Shown: positions 43,037 to 50,267 of the stretch, piece after piece
How positions within the stretch are numbered: the first letter of the stretch is position 1
Layout of the letters: each line of letters opens with the position of its first letter
From: Oscillibacter sp. PC13
GTDB taxonomy: Bacteria > Bacillota > Clostridia > Oscillospirales > Oscillospiraceae
Length of the DNA stretch: 64,000 nucleotides
Direction of reading: 5' to 3'
Assembly (NCBI RefSeq): GCF_900115635.1
Contig: NZ_FOXE01000006.1
Span: 62,001-126,000, forward strand
Made by a program: the position numbers and the translations under genes
Notes under the pieces: model-generated
Seen by the model: the letters and a program-made list of their open reading frames with translations, nothing else
What the model was told of the DNA's origin: nothing
The model's database searches: none

Positions 43037-44782
43037 ATGATTCATATGATTCAAAACGCAAAAGATCAGGCTGCAGCATTGGCAATGGCGGCCTATCAGG
43101 CCGCGGTTGCAGATGGGACGCTGCCGCAGGCCGATGTAAAAACTGCGCCGGTGGAGATTCCGAAGGACGCCGCAAACGGCGACTTTACCACAACCTTTGC
43201 ACTGGCGGCCTCCAAGGCGCTGCGCCAGCCGCCCCGGAACATTGCACAGACACTGCTGGACCACATGGATTTATCGGGCAGCTATTTTGCCTCTGCAGAA
43301 ATTGCTGGCCCTGGCTTTTTGAACTTCCGCCTTGCGCCCAACTGGTATGCAGATGTGATGGCAGCCGTGGAAAGCGAGGGAGCGGTTTATGGCACTTCCG
43401 CAAACCTGAAGGGCCAGAAAATTATGGTGGAGTTCGTCTCCGCGAATCCAACCGGGCCCATGCACATGGGCAATGCCCGCGGGGGTGTCCTGGGTGACAC
43501 GCTGGCTGCTGTGCTGGAAGCCTGCGGTGCAGAGGTAACAAGAGAGTTTTATGTCAATGATGCAGGGCACCAGATTGACAAGTTTGCCCACTCCATTGAA
43601 GCCCGCTATCTCCAGATTATCAAAGGGGAAGACGCGGTGCCGTTTCCTGAGGACGGATATCAGGGCGGGGACATCAAGGACCTGGCTCAGTCCTACTACG
43701 AGCAGAACGGAGACAAGCTGCTGGATGTGCCGGAGGCGGAGCGGCAGGCGACACTGGCCCAGTATGGACTTCGCGTGAACCTGCCTAAGATGAAATCGGA
43801 TCTCCAGCGGTACAAGATCGAATACGACAATTGGTTTTATGAGTCTACTCTGCATGAAAGCGGCTATGTGGCCGAAACGGTGTCTCTTTTGACGGAGCGG
43901 GGGTGGACGTATGAGAAGGACGGCGCGCTGTGGCTGAAGACCGCCGATATCCTGCGGGATCACTTCCGGAAGGCCGGCAAGAAGGAAAAGGATATTGAAA
44001 AGCTGGATCTGAAGGACGATGTGCTCCGCCGGGCTAACGGATTTTATACCTACTTTGCCGCTGACATTGCCTATCACCGCAATAAGTTTTCCGTCCGGGG
44101 CTTTGATCGGGTCATCAACATCTGGGGCGCCGACCACCACGGCCATGTGGCCCGGCTGAAGGGTGCGCTGGATGCCCTGGGGCTGGACGGCAGTGGGAAG
44201 CTGGATATTGTTTTGATGCAGCTGGTAAAGCTCCTGCGGGACGGCGAGGTGGTGCGTATGAGCAAGCGCACCGGAAAGGCCATTTCCCTCTCCGACCTGC
44301 TGGATGAAATTCCTGTGGATGCCGCCCGGTGGTTTTTCAATGCCAAGCCTGATACGCAGATGGAATTTGACCTGGGGCTGGCGGTGCGGGAGGATAGTGA
44401 AAACCCCATTTACTATGTGGAATACGCCCATGCCCGTATCTGCTCGCTGCTGCGGGCGCTGGCGGAGGAAGGCGTTGGTGTGCCGAAGCAGGCAGATGTG
44501 GACATGTCCCTGCTGGCTGGTGAAACAGAGCTGGCATTGATCAAGCAGATTTCCCAGTTCTGCGAAGAGATTCGGCTGGCGGCCCGGGATTATGATCCAA
44601 GCCACATCAACCGTTATCTCCAGGAGTTGGCAGGCTGCTTCCACCGGTTCTATACCGTGTGCCGCATCCGGGGAGAAGAGCCCGCTGTGCAGGCGGCCCG
44701 TTTGAAGCTGGCGGATGACACCAGAATTGTACTGAAGAACGGTCTGAAGCTCATTGGCGTAGACGCTCCTGAGAAGATGTAA
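43037..44782 (+). CDS. argS: Arginyl-tRNA synthetase
   Basis: It charges tRNA-Arg. The 581-residue class I enzyme has the N-terminal additional domain, the HIGH motif as HMGN (NPTGPMHMGNARG), the KMSKS-like RMSKRTG and the C-terminal anticodon-binding domain (SHINRYLQELAGCFHRFY). GAGAGGG lies before the ATG; a second in-frame ATG is the fourth codon. The window also holds one of its substrates, an unusual tRNA-Arg(CCT). Confidence 0.97.
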   Translation: MIHMIQNAKDQAAALAMAAYQAAVADGTLPQADVKTAPVEIPKDAANGDFTTTFALAASKALRQPPRNIAQTLLDHMDLSGSYFASAEIAGPGFLNFRLAPNWYADVMAAVESEGAVYGTSANLKGQKIMVEFVSANPTGPMHMGNARGGVLGDTLAAVLEACGAEVTREFYVNDAGHQIDKFAHSIEARYLQIIKGEDAVPFPEDGYQGGDIKDLAQSYYEQNGDKLLDVPEAERQATLAQYGLRVNLPKMKSDLQRYKIEYDNWFYESTLHESGYVAETVSLLTERGWTYEKDGALWLKTADILRDHFRKAGKKEKDIEKLDLKDDVLRRANGFYTYFAADIAYHRNKFSVRGFDRVINIWGADHHGHVARLKGALDALGLDGSGKLDIVLMQLVKLLRDGEVVRMSKRTGKAISLSDLLDEIPVDAARWFFNAKPDTQMEFDLGLAVREDSENPIYYVEYAHARICSLLRALAEEGVGVPKQADVDMSLLAGETELALIKQISQFCEEIRLAARDYDPSHINRYLQELAGCFHRFYTVCRIRGEEPAVQAARLKLADDTRIVLKNGLKLIGVDAPEKM

Positions 44783-44791
44783 TCCAGTGAA

Positions 44792-44817
44792 GCACCGCAC
44801 CGACAACGGTGCGGTGC
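44792..44817 (+). terminator. Hairpin after argS
   Basis: GCACCGCACC and GGTGCGGTGC are perfect complements, but no T-run follows, so termination may be partial or the hairpin may only stabilise the message. Confidence 0.5.
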
Positions 44818-44886
44818 CTCCAAACAAACGGGAATGCGGCCATTGGGTTCACGGAGGATTTTGATATCAAAGAGGAACAACAAGGT

Positions 44887-45612
44887 ATGGAACGGACAGA
44901 GCAGATGAACGGGATCGGTACACAACCGGGAAGATGGCGGCTGGCGGCAAAGGCTGCCTTTCCGGTAACCATTCCTGTTTTAACAGGATTTTTGTGCTTG
45001 GGCATGGCCTATGGCGTGCTGATGCAGAGTAAGGGCTATGGACCATTTTGGGCAGTGCTGATGAGTGCCATTGCCTTTGGGGGCAGTATGCAGTTTGTGG
45101 CCATCACCTTGCTGACCACGGCATTTGACCCGGTGCAGGCATTTTTACTGTCTATTATGGTCAATGCAAGACACCTTTTTTACGGTCTCAGCCTGTTGGA
45201 GAAGTACCGGGGGCTTGGGAAGGTGCGGGCTTTTCTCATTTATACCCTGTGTGACGAGACGTTCTCTCTTATTTCCACTGTGGATCCTCCGCTGGAAGTC
45301 GCACCCCGGGACTTCTATCTATGCATCTCTTTGATGGATTACCTTTACTGGATTGTGGGCACTGCCATAGGCGGTATTTTGGGAAATTTCCTGACCTTTG
45401 ATACCACCGGGCTGGACTTCGCGCTGACGGCGCTGTTCGTGGTGCTGTTTTTGGAGCAGTGGAAAAAGCGGGAAAATCGCCCGGCAGGCATTATCGGGAT
45501 TTCCTGCGCAGTGATGAGCCTGCTGGTATTTGGACCGGACAATCTGGTTATTCCAGCCATGGTGCTGATGATGGCCGTGCTGCTGGGAGGGAGGAAAACG
45601 TTATGTACCTGA
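44887..45612 (+). CDS. azlC: AzlC family branched-chain amino acid exporter subunit
   Basis: The 241-residue protein has about six transmembrane segments with the AzlC blocks GLGMAYGVLMQ-like CLGMAYGVLM, AIAFGGSMQFVAI and MVNARHLFYGLSLLEKY. With AzlD it exports branched-chain amino acids or their analogues (as in B. subtilis 4-azaleucine resistance). I prefer the ATG at 44887 (MERTEQMNG), with GAGG upstream; the frame opens at 44809. AzlD overlaps its last ten bases. Confidence 0.92.
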   Translation: MERTEQMNGIGTQPGRWRLAAKAAFPVTIPVLTGFLCLGMAYGVLMQSKGYGPFWAVLMSAIAFGGSMQFVAITLLTTAFDPVQAFLLSIMVNARHLFYGLSLLEKYRGLGKVRAFLIYTLCDETFSLISTVDPPLEVAPRDFYLCISLMDYLYWIVGTAIGGILGNFLTFDTTGLDFALTALFVVLFLEQWKKRENRPAGIIGISCAVMSLLVFGPDNLVIPAMVLMMAVLLGGRKTLCT

Positions 45613-45938
45613 CACCGATGCAGACGCTGCTGATGATTCTGGCTGTAGCGGCCGGGACGCAGCTGACCCGCTGGCTTCCGTTCTTACTGTTTCCGGAGAA
45701 TAGATGTCCTCCGGCAGTGGTGACATATTTGGGACGGGTTCTGCCCACCGCTGTGATGGGACTGCTGGTGGTGTACTGTCTGAAGTCTGTCTCCGTTTTC
45801 CAGGCACCCTATGGGCTTCCGGAATTGGTAGCCGTGGCAGCTGTTGTGATACTCCACAAGTGGAAGGGCAATGTGCTGCTGTCCATCGCGGGCGGCACAG
45901 TGCTTTACATGCTGCTGGTGCAGGCGGTCTTTGCATAA
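45603..45938 (+). CDS. azlD: AzlD family branched-chain amino acid exporter subunit
   Basis: The 111-residue protein has three to four transmembrane helices, with TQLTRWLPFLLFPE and YLGRVLPTAVMGLLVVYCL typical of AzlD. It begins inside azlC after GGGAGGGAGG, so the two subunits are coupled. Together with brnQ and the leu operon, the window holds import, synthesis and export of branched-chain amino acids. Confidence 0.93.
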   Translation: MYLTPMQTLLMILAVAAGTQLTRWLPFLLFPENRCPPAVVTYLGRVLPTAVMGLLVVYCLKSVSVFQAPYGLPELVAVAAVVILHKWKGNVLLSIAGGTVLYMLLVQAVFA

Positions 45939-46002
45939 TGGAAGAGACGCTTTTTACGGAGTTGAAAAGTTTGCATAGACTGGGGGGAACTGCATAAAAT
46001 GG

Positions 46003-46032
46003 GACTGTGGCCCTGTGCCGCAGTCTTTTTTT
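46003..46032 (+). terminator. Terminator of azlCD
   Basis: GACTGTGG (46003-46010) pairs with CCGCAGTC (46018-46025), with one G-T pair, followed by TTTTTTT. It lies directly before the next ribosome site. Confidence 0.75.
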
Positions 46033-46045
46033 ATGGGGAGGCTAT

Positions 46046-46579
46046 ATGCGGAAACAGTTGCTTTTGTGGGAACTGGCAGGCTTTTTGATGACAGCGGCAC
46101 TGGGGACAGCGCTGCATTTCAGCTATGACTGGAGCGGCGGATGGGATGTGGCTGCGGCGTTTTCCGCTGTAAACGAGTCCACCTGGGAGCATATGAAGCT
46201 GCTGTTTTTCCCAATATTTTTATTCTCCGTGGTGCAGGTGTGTCTGATGGGACGAAACTATCCAAACTTTTTGGCGGTGCGGGCGGTTGGCGCGATAACG
46301 GGCGTTTTGCTGCTCCCAGTGCTTTTTTATACGTATACCGGCATACTGGGATATCGTATCATGTGGCTGGATATTGCGGTGTTCCTCTTGGCAGATTTTG
46401 GAGCGTTTGCTGTGGATTTTTACTTGCTGCAAAGGGGGCGCTTTACTTCCGGGTGGCAGCAGGTATTGGGCCTGCTGCTTTTGTGGGGGATGGCATTCCT
46501 GTTTGTATACTTTACTTTTCGGCCGCCGGGAGTGGCCTTGTGGCAGGATATGAAAACGGGAAATTATGGAATTCTATAA
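46046..46579 (+). CDS. DUF6512 membrane protein
   Basis: The 177-residue protein has about six transmembrane helices and the family feature AAAFSAVNESTWEHMKLLFFPI near the N-terminus, a conserved polar NESxWEH patch in the membrane. The function is unknown. GGGGAGG before the ATG at 46046 (MRKQLLLWEL) decides the start; the frame opens at 46007. It sits just after the azlCD terminator and before its own terminator. Confidence 0.82.
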   Translation: MRKQLLLWELAGFLMTAALGTALHFSYDWSGGWDVAAAFSAVNESTWEHMKLLFFPIFLFSVVQVCLMGRNYPNFLAVRAVGAITGVLLLPVLFYTYTGILGYRIMWLDIAVFLLADFGAFAVDFYLLQRGRFTSGWQQVLGLLLLWGMAFLFVYFTFRPPGVALWQDMKTGNYGIL

Positions 46580-46612
46580 AAAGCGCCTCTCCATTCGGAG
46601 AGGCGCTTTCTG
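46580..46612 (+). terminator. Rho-independent terminator
   Basis: AAAGCGCCTCTCC and GGAGAGGCGCTTT pair perfectly around ATTC, just after the DUF6512 stop. Confidence 0.88.
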
Positions 46613-46722
46613 CATACCGGAAATACTTCCTGTGGGACAAAGGAATTTCCTGCTGAGTGGAACGAAAAGAGAAACAGCCGCTGCAGGAAATCTGTTCACA
46701 GGGATTTTACAACTGCCCCGCC

Positions 46723-46759
46723 TTGACCACTCGCGCTATCAAGAGGTATAATACCTCTA
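46723..46759 (+). promoter_or_regulatory. Promoter and palindromic operator of the xpaC-telA operon
   Basis: TTGACC (46723-46728) and TATAAT (46747-46752) are spaced by 18 bases. The -10 lies inside a 17-base palindrome, AGAGGTATAATACCTCT (46743-46759), so a dimeric repressor bound there would block the promoter. The regulator is not identified. Confidence 0.65.
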
Positions 46760-46792
46760 TTATAATTAAAATCATGTAGAGGAGATCTGCAA

Positions 46793-47509
46793 ATGGAGAC
46801 GATAAAACGAAAACCTGTAGCGCCGTTTTATGCTGTGGCGGCGGTGTGGCTGACTTATGCGCTGCTGTTTCCGCTGTATGAGCCAATGCACTATGTGCTG
46901 CTGGCGGCAATTTCTGCAGCGGTGTTCTTTCTGGTGAATGTCATTTGCAAAGGCGGCGGGAGTATTGGCGGCAATACGGAACAGGCGGCGGCCAAGACAG
47001 AGGAAAAGTCCAAAGAGGAGAGCACCGGTAATCCCGAGCTGGATAAAATGCTGAAAGACGGCCGCCTCGCTGTTACCGAGATGAAGCGGCTGGACGACAA
47101 CATCGCCGATCCCGGGATTTCCGCCGACATTGTGCGGCTGGAGCAGGTATCCCAGAAAATCTTTGACGAGGTGCGGCGGGATCCGAAGAAGCTGCCGCAA
47201 ATTCGAAAGTTCATGGACTACTACCTGCCCACCACGCTGAAGCTGCTGAACAGCTATGACCGGATGAGCGCCGCCGGTATTTCCGGCGAGAATATTGATG
47301 CGACTCTCGCCAAGGTGGAGGGGATGATGCGCACCATCGTGGCAGCGTTTGAAAAGCAGCTGGACAGCCTGTACGGCGCGGAGGCGCTGGACATCTCCAC
47401 GGACATCACCGTGCTGGAGAATATGATGGCGCGGGAAGGCCTGACAGGGAATCCGCTGAAGGCGGAGACCACCCCCAAAGAGGACCCGGATATCAAGCTG
47501 GAGCTGTGA
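46793..47509 (+). CDS. XpaC-like protein (5-bromo-4-chloroindolyl phosphate hydrolysis family)
   Basis: The 238-residue protein has two N-terminal transmembrane helices (about 10-52) followed by a charged, helical cytoplasmic domain. Key stretches are DKMLKDGRLAVTEMKRLDDN and FMDYYLPTTLKLLNSYDRM. The family is named after XpaC of B. subtilis and almost always precedes a TelA-like protein; its biochemistry is unknown, and the phosphatase name is historical. Here telA follows after a small membrane gene. The promoter carries a palindrome over the -10. Confidence 0.85.
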   Translation: METIKRKPVAPFYAVAAVWLTYALLFPLYEPMHYVLLAAISAAVFFLVNVICKGGGSIGGNTEQAAAKTEEKSKEESTGNPELDKMLKDGRLAVTEMKRLDDNIADPGISADIVRLEQVSQKIFDEVRRDPKKLPQIRKFMDYYLPTTLKLLNSYDRMSAAGISGENIDATLAKVEGMMRTIVAAFEKQLDSLYGAEALDISTDITVLENMMAREGLTGNPLKAETTPKEDPDIKLEL

Positions 47510-47521
47510 GAGGAGTGGGCG

Positions 47522-47788
47522 ATGAAGGGACTGTGGAAGCGGATCGGGAGCTTTTTGCTGACGGTCTGCTGCGCCCTGGGCTTTGGCCTTGTGGGTCTCA
47601 AATGGCTGACCGAGGGGACGAACCGGTTTGTCCGGGTCTGCGCTTTGGTCTGGCTGGCGGGGGCTGTGATCTGGCTGGTCCGCGCCGTCCGGGAATACCG
47701 GGCGCTGTCAAAGCCGGAACGAAAGGCCGGGACTGAAAAGACAAAGAATCAAGACCATGTAAATATTGGAGGAAACGACCATGTCTGA
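47522..47788 (+). CDS. Small membrane protein (88 aa) between xpaC-like and telA
   Basis: Two hydrophobic helices (about 10-30 and 38-56) are followed by a Lys/Glu-rich tail. I recognise no family. GAGGAGTGGGCG precedes the ATG. The stop codon overlaps the telA start by eight bases, so it is coupled to TelA and probably belongs to the same envelope complex. Confidence 0.65.
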   Translation: MKGLWKRIGSFLLTVCCALGFGLVGLKWLTEGTNRFVRVCALVWLAGAVIWLVRAVREYRALSKPERKAGTEKTKNQDHVNIGGNDHV

Positions 47789-48968
47789 CGAACTGAACAC
47801 CATGCCTGAGTTGACACTCGACCCGCAGAGCGCGGCTGCAGAGGCCGTGCCGGAGCTGACGCTGGATCCGGCGGGACCGGCGACGCCTGCCGCCCCGGCT
47901 CCGGAGCCTGCAAAGCCCGAGGTAACCCCCGTCCAGATGGACGACAAGCTCCTGAGCGACGCAGAAAAAAAGGCGGTGGAGGACTTCTCCAAAAAGATCG
48001 ACCTCACAGACTCCAATTTGATTCTGCAGTACGGTGCCGCCGCCCAGAAGAACGTGGCCGGCTTTTCAGAGAATGCACTGAACTCCGTAAAAACCAAGGA
48101 TTTGGGAGAGGTGGGCAAGTCCCTCTCCGAACTGGTGGTAGAGCTGAAGGGCTTTGGCGAGGAAGAGGAGAAAAAGGGCCTTTTTGGATTTTTGAAGAAG
48201 TCCGGCAGCAAGCTGGAGACCATGAAGGCCCAATATGCCAAGGTGGAGACCAATGTGGATAAGATCTCCAGGGAGTTGGAGCAGCATCAGGTGACGCTTT
48301 TGAAGGATGTGGCCATGTTTGATCAGATGTACGAGCTGAACTTGAAATATTACAAAGAACTGACCATGTATATTTTGGCGGGCAAAAAGAAGCTGGAGAG
48401 TGTGCGGGCCAATGATCTGCCGGCACTAAAGGCCAAGGCGGAGCAGTCCGGCGCCCAGGAGGATGCCCAGGCTTATAACGATATGGTGCAGATGTGCGAG
48501 CGGTTTGAGAAAAAACTCCACGACCTGGAGTTGACCCGGATGATTTCCGTCCAGATGGGACCGCAGACCCGGCTGCTGCAGAACAATGACACACTGATGG
48601 TGGAAAAAATCCAGAGCTCTCTGGTAAACACAATTCCCCTGTGGAAGAGTCAAATGGTGCTGGCGCTGGGGTTGGAGCACAGCCGTCAGGCTACCGCTGC
48701 CCAGAGCGCGGTGACGGAAATGACCAACGAGCTTTTGAAGAAGAACGCCGACATGCTGAAGATGGGAACAGTTCAGACCGCCAAGGAAGCGGAACGGAGC
48801 GTTGTGGATATTGAGACGCTGCAGCACACAAACCAGCAGCTGATTTCCACGTTGGATGAAGTACTGAATATTCAGCGGGAGGGCGCCGCCAAGCGCAAGG
48901 CCGCTGAGGTGGAGCTGGGCCGCATTGAGGGTGAATTGAAACAAAAGCTGATGGAGCTGCACAACTGA
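47781..48968 (+). CDS. TelA-like toxic anion resistance protein
   Basis: The 395-residue cytoplasmic protein is largely helical and matches TelA (KlaA/YceH/YaaN): FSKKIDLTDSNLILQYG near the start, a central FGFLKKSG segment, and YNDMVQMCERFEKKLHDLELTRMISVQM. Members protect against tellurite and some cell-wall agents by an unknown route. GGAGG before ATG 47781 (MSDELNTMPEL) sets the start. It closes the xpaC-like/small membrane/telA operon; the TPM protein follows after 185 bases. Confidence 0.92.
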   Translation: MSDELNTMPELTLDPQSAAAEAVPELTLDPAGPATPAAPAPEPAKPEVTPVQMDDKLLSDAEKKAVEDFSKKIDLTDSNLILQYGAAAQKNVAGFSENALNSVKTKDLGEVGKSLSELVVELKGFGEEEEKKGLFGFLKKSGSKLETMKAQYAKVETNVDKISRELEQHQVTLLKDVAMFDQMYELNLKYYKELTMYILAGKKKLESVRANDLPALKAKAEQSGAQEDAQAYNDMVQMCERFEKKLHDLELTRMISVQMGPQTRLLQNNDTLMVEKIQSSLVNTIPLWKSQMVLALGLEHSRQATAAQSAVTEMTNELLKKNADMLKMGTVQTAKEAERSVVDIETLQHTNQQLISTLDEVLNIQREGAAKRKAAEVELGRIEGELKQKLMELHN

Positions 48969-49153
48969 GAAGGATGCGGCTTTTGGCACTGCATGAAAAT
49001 GGGAACGCGCCCTGCGCATAAGAAGCAATGCCGCGCAGCGGCAGAAAAAACGGTTTGCGGCAAATTTTGAGAGCTGCATGCGGGACTCCATGGGATGGGA
49101 TATTCCAGTATGAGGAGGCGTGACGCCTCATTCTAAATCAGAGGGAACATACG

Positions 49154-50218
49154 ATGAAAATTTTTCAAAAACGCTCTGTAGCGGCTGCGGTCATGGTGCT
49201 GGCCATTGTGGCTGGCATCCTGATTGGCCAGGCAAAGCGCCCCGCCGATACCGGTGAGGCGTCCACTGCCGTTGTGGGGACGTACCAGTATATCCTGGAT
49301 ACGGAGAACGCCGTAACGGAGAAGACCAAGGAATACGTCGATGCGGTGAATGCCTCGCTGTTTGCCCAGACCGGCGCTCAAATTGCCGTGGAGGTGGTGG
49401 ATACCACTGGTGGCACGGATATTGCCGACTATGCACAGCAGGAATTTGAGCGGCTGGGCGTTGGGGCCAGAGAGACGGACAACGGCGTTCTGCTGATTTT
49501 GGCGCTGGAGAATCTGTATAACGGCGTACCGGACGGCGATTACTACATTGCCTGGGGAAACGGATTCAGCAGCGATGAGAAAAATGCCCTTCAGAGCATT
49601 TTGTGGGATACGATGGAAGCGGATTTTGCTGTGAAGGACTACGACGCGGCGGTGCGGAAAACGTTTGATGCACTGGTGAAGTATCTGGCCGATCTCTATG
49701 GTGTTACGGTGAGGGAGAACTACATTCCAGCCGTCAGGGAGAATTACAGCGCACGTTCCGGGAATTACAGCACCCAGACCAGCGGCTATTTGGCACCCAC
49801 CGCAGGAATGCTGCTGGGCAACCTTGTGGGGGTAGTGCTGGTATTGTTTGTGGTATGGGTTGTCCTGGACGGACTGCGGTGGTCCAGATACCGCAGCCGC
49901 TATCTGATGCCCGGCATGGGCATTCCAACCGTCCGATACTATCCCATCTTCTGGGGACGGCCCCGGCGGCGGAGACCGCCGCCCCCACCCAGAGGCCCCC
50001 GGCCGCCCAGAGGCGGATCCGGTGGGCCGCGCCCGCCCTATAGCGGGGGTAGCCGCAGACCGCCGACCGGTGGTTCACGGCCGGGCCGCGGAGGTGGATT
50101 TGGCGGAAGTTTCGGCGGCGGCTCCTTTGGTGGGGGCGCAGGCCGCGGAGGTGGATTTGGCGGAGGCTTTGGCGGCGGTTCCTTCGGTGGGGGCGCAGGC
50201 CGCGGAGGACGCCGATAA
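49154..50218 (+). CDS. TPM domain membrane protein with Arg/Pro- and Gly-rich tail (YgcG-like)
   Basis: The 354-residue protein has an N-terminal membrane anchor or signal (VAAAVMVLAIVAGILIG). An extracytoplasmic TPM domain (about 40-185; QIAVEVVDTTGGTDIADYAQQEF, NGVLLILALEN) is followed by a transmembrane helix near 221-240. The cytoplasmic tail first has Arg/Pro clusters and then two 19-residue Gly/Phe repeats. TPM domains are seen in YgcG and Psb32-type proteins of the envelope. The position after telA suggests an envelope-stress role. AGAGGG precedes the ATG. Confidence 0.87.
   Translation: MKIFQKRSVAAAVMVLAIVAGILIGQAKRPADTGEASTAVVGTYQYILDTENAVTEKTKEYVDAVNASLFAQTGAQIAVEVVDTTGGTDIADYAQQEFERLGVGARETDNGVLLILALENLYNGVPDGDYYIAWGNGFSSDEKNALQSILWDTMEADFAVKDYDAAVRKTFDALVKYLADLYGVTVRENYIPAVRENYSARSGNYSTQTSGYLAPTAGMLLGNLVGVVLVLFVVWVVLDGLRWSRYRSRYLMPGMGIPTVRYYPIFWGRPRRRRPPPPPRGPRPPRGGSGGPRPPYSGGSRRPPTGGSRPGRGGGFGGSFGGGSFGGGAGRGGGFGGGFGGGSFGGGAGRGGRR
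50084..50197 (+). repeat. Two 57-bp tandem repeats coding GRGGGFGG-type units
   Basis: Copy 1 (50084-50140) and copy 2 (50141-50197) encode GRGGGFGG(S/G)FGGGSFGGGA and differ at only a few bases. The array is a likely site of copy-number change by slippage. Confidence 0.85.
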
Positions 50219-50225
50219 GAAAAAT

Positions 50226-50265
50226 GAGAACCGGCACGGTGGCGAAAACCGTGCCGGTTCTTTCT
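50226..50265. terminator. Bidirectional terminator between convergent genes
   Basis: GAACCGGCACGGT and ACCGTGCCGGTTC pair perfectly around GGCGAAA and are flanked by A-rich and T-rich runs. Confidence 0.88.
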
Positions 50266-50267
50266 CA

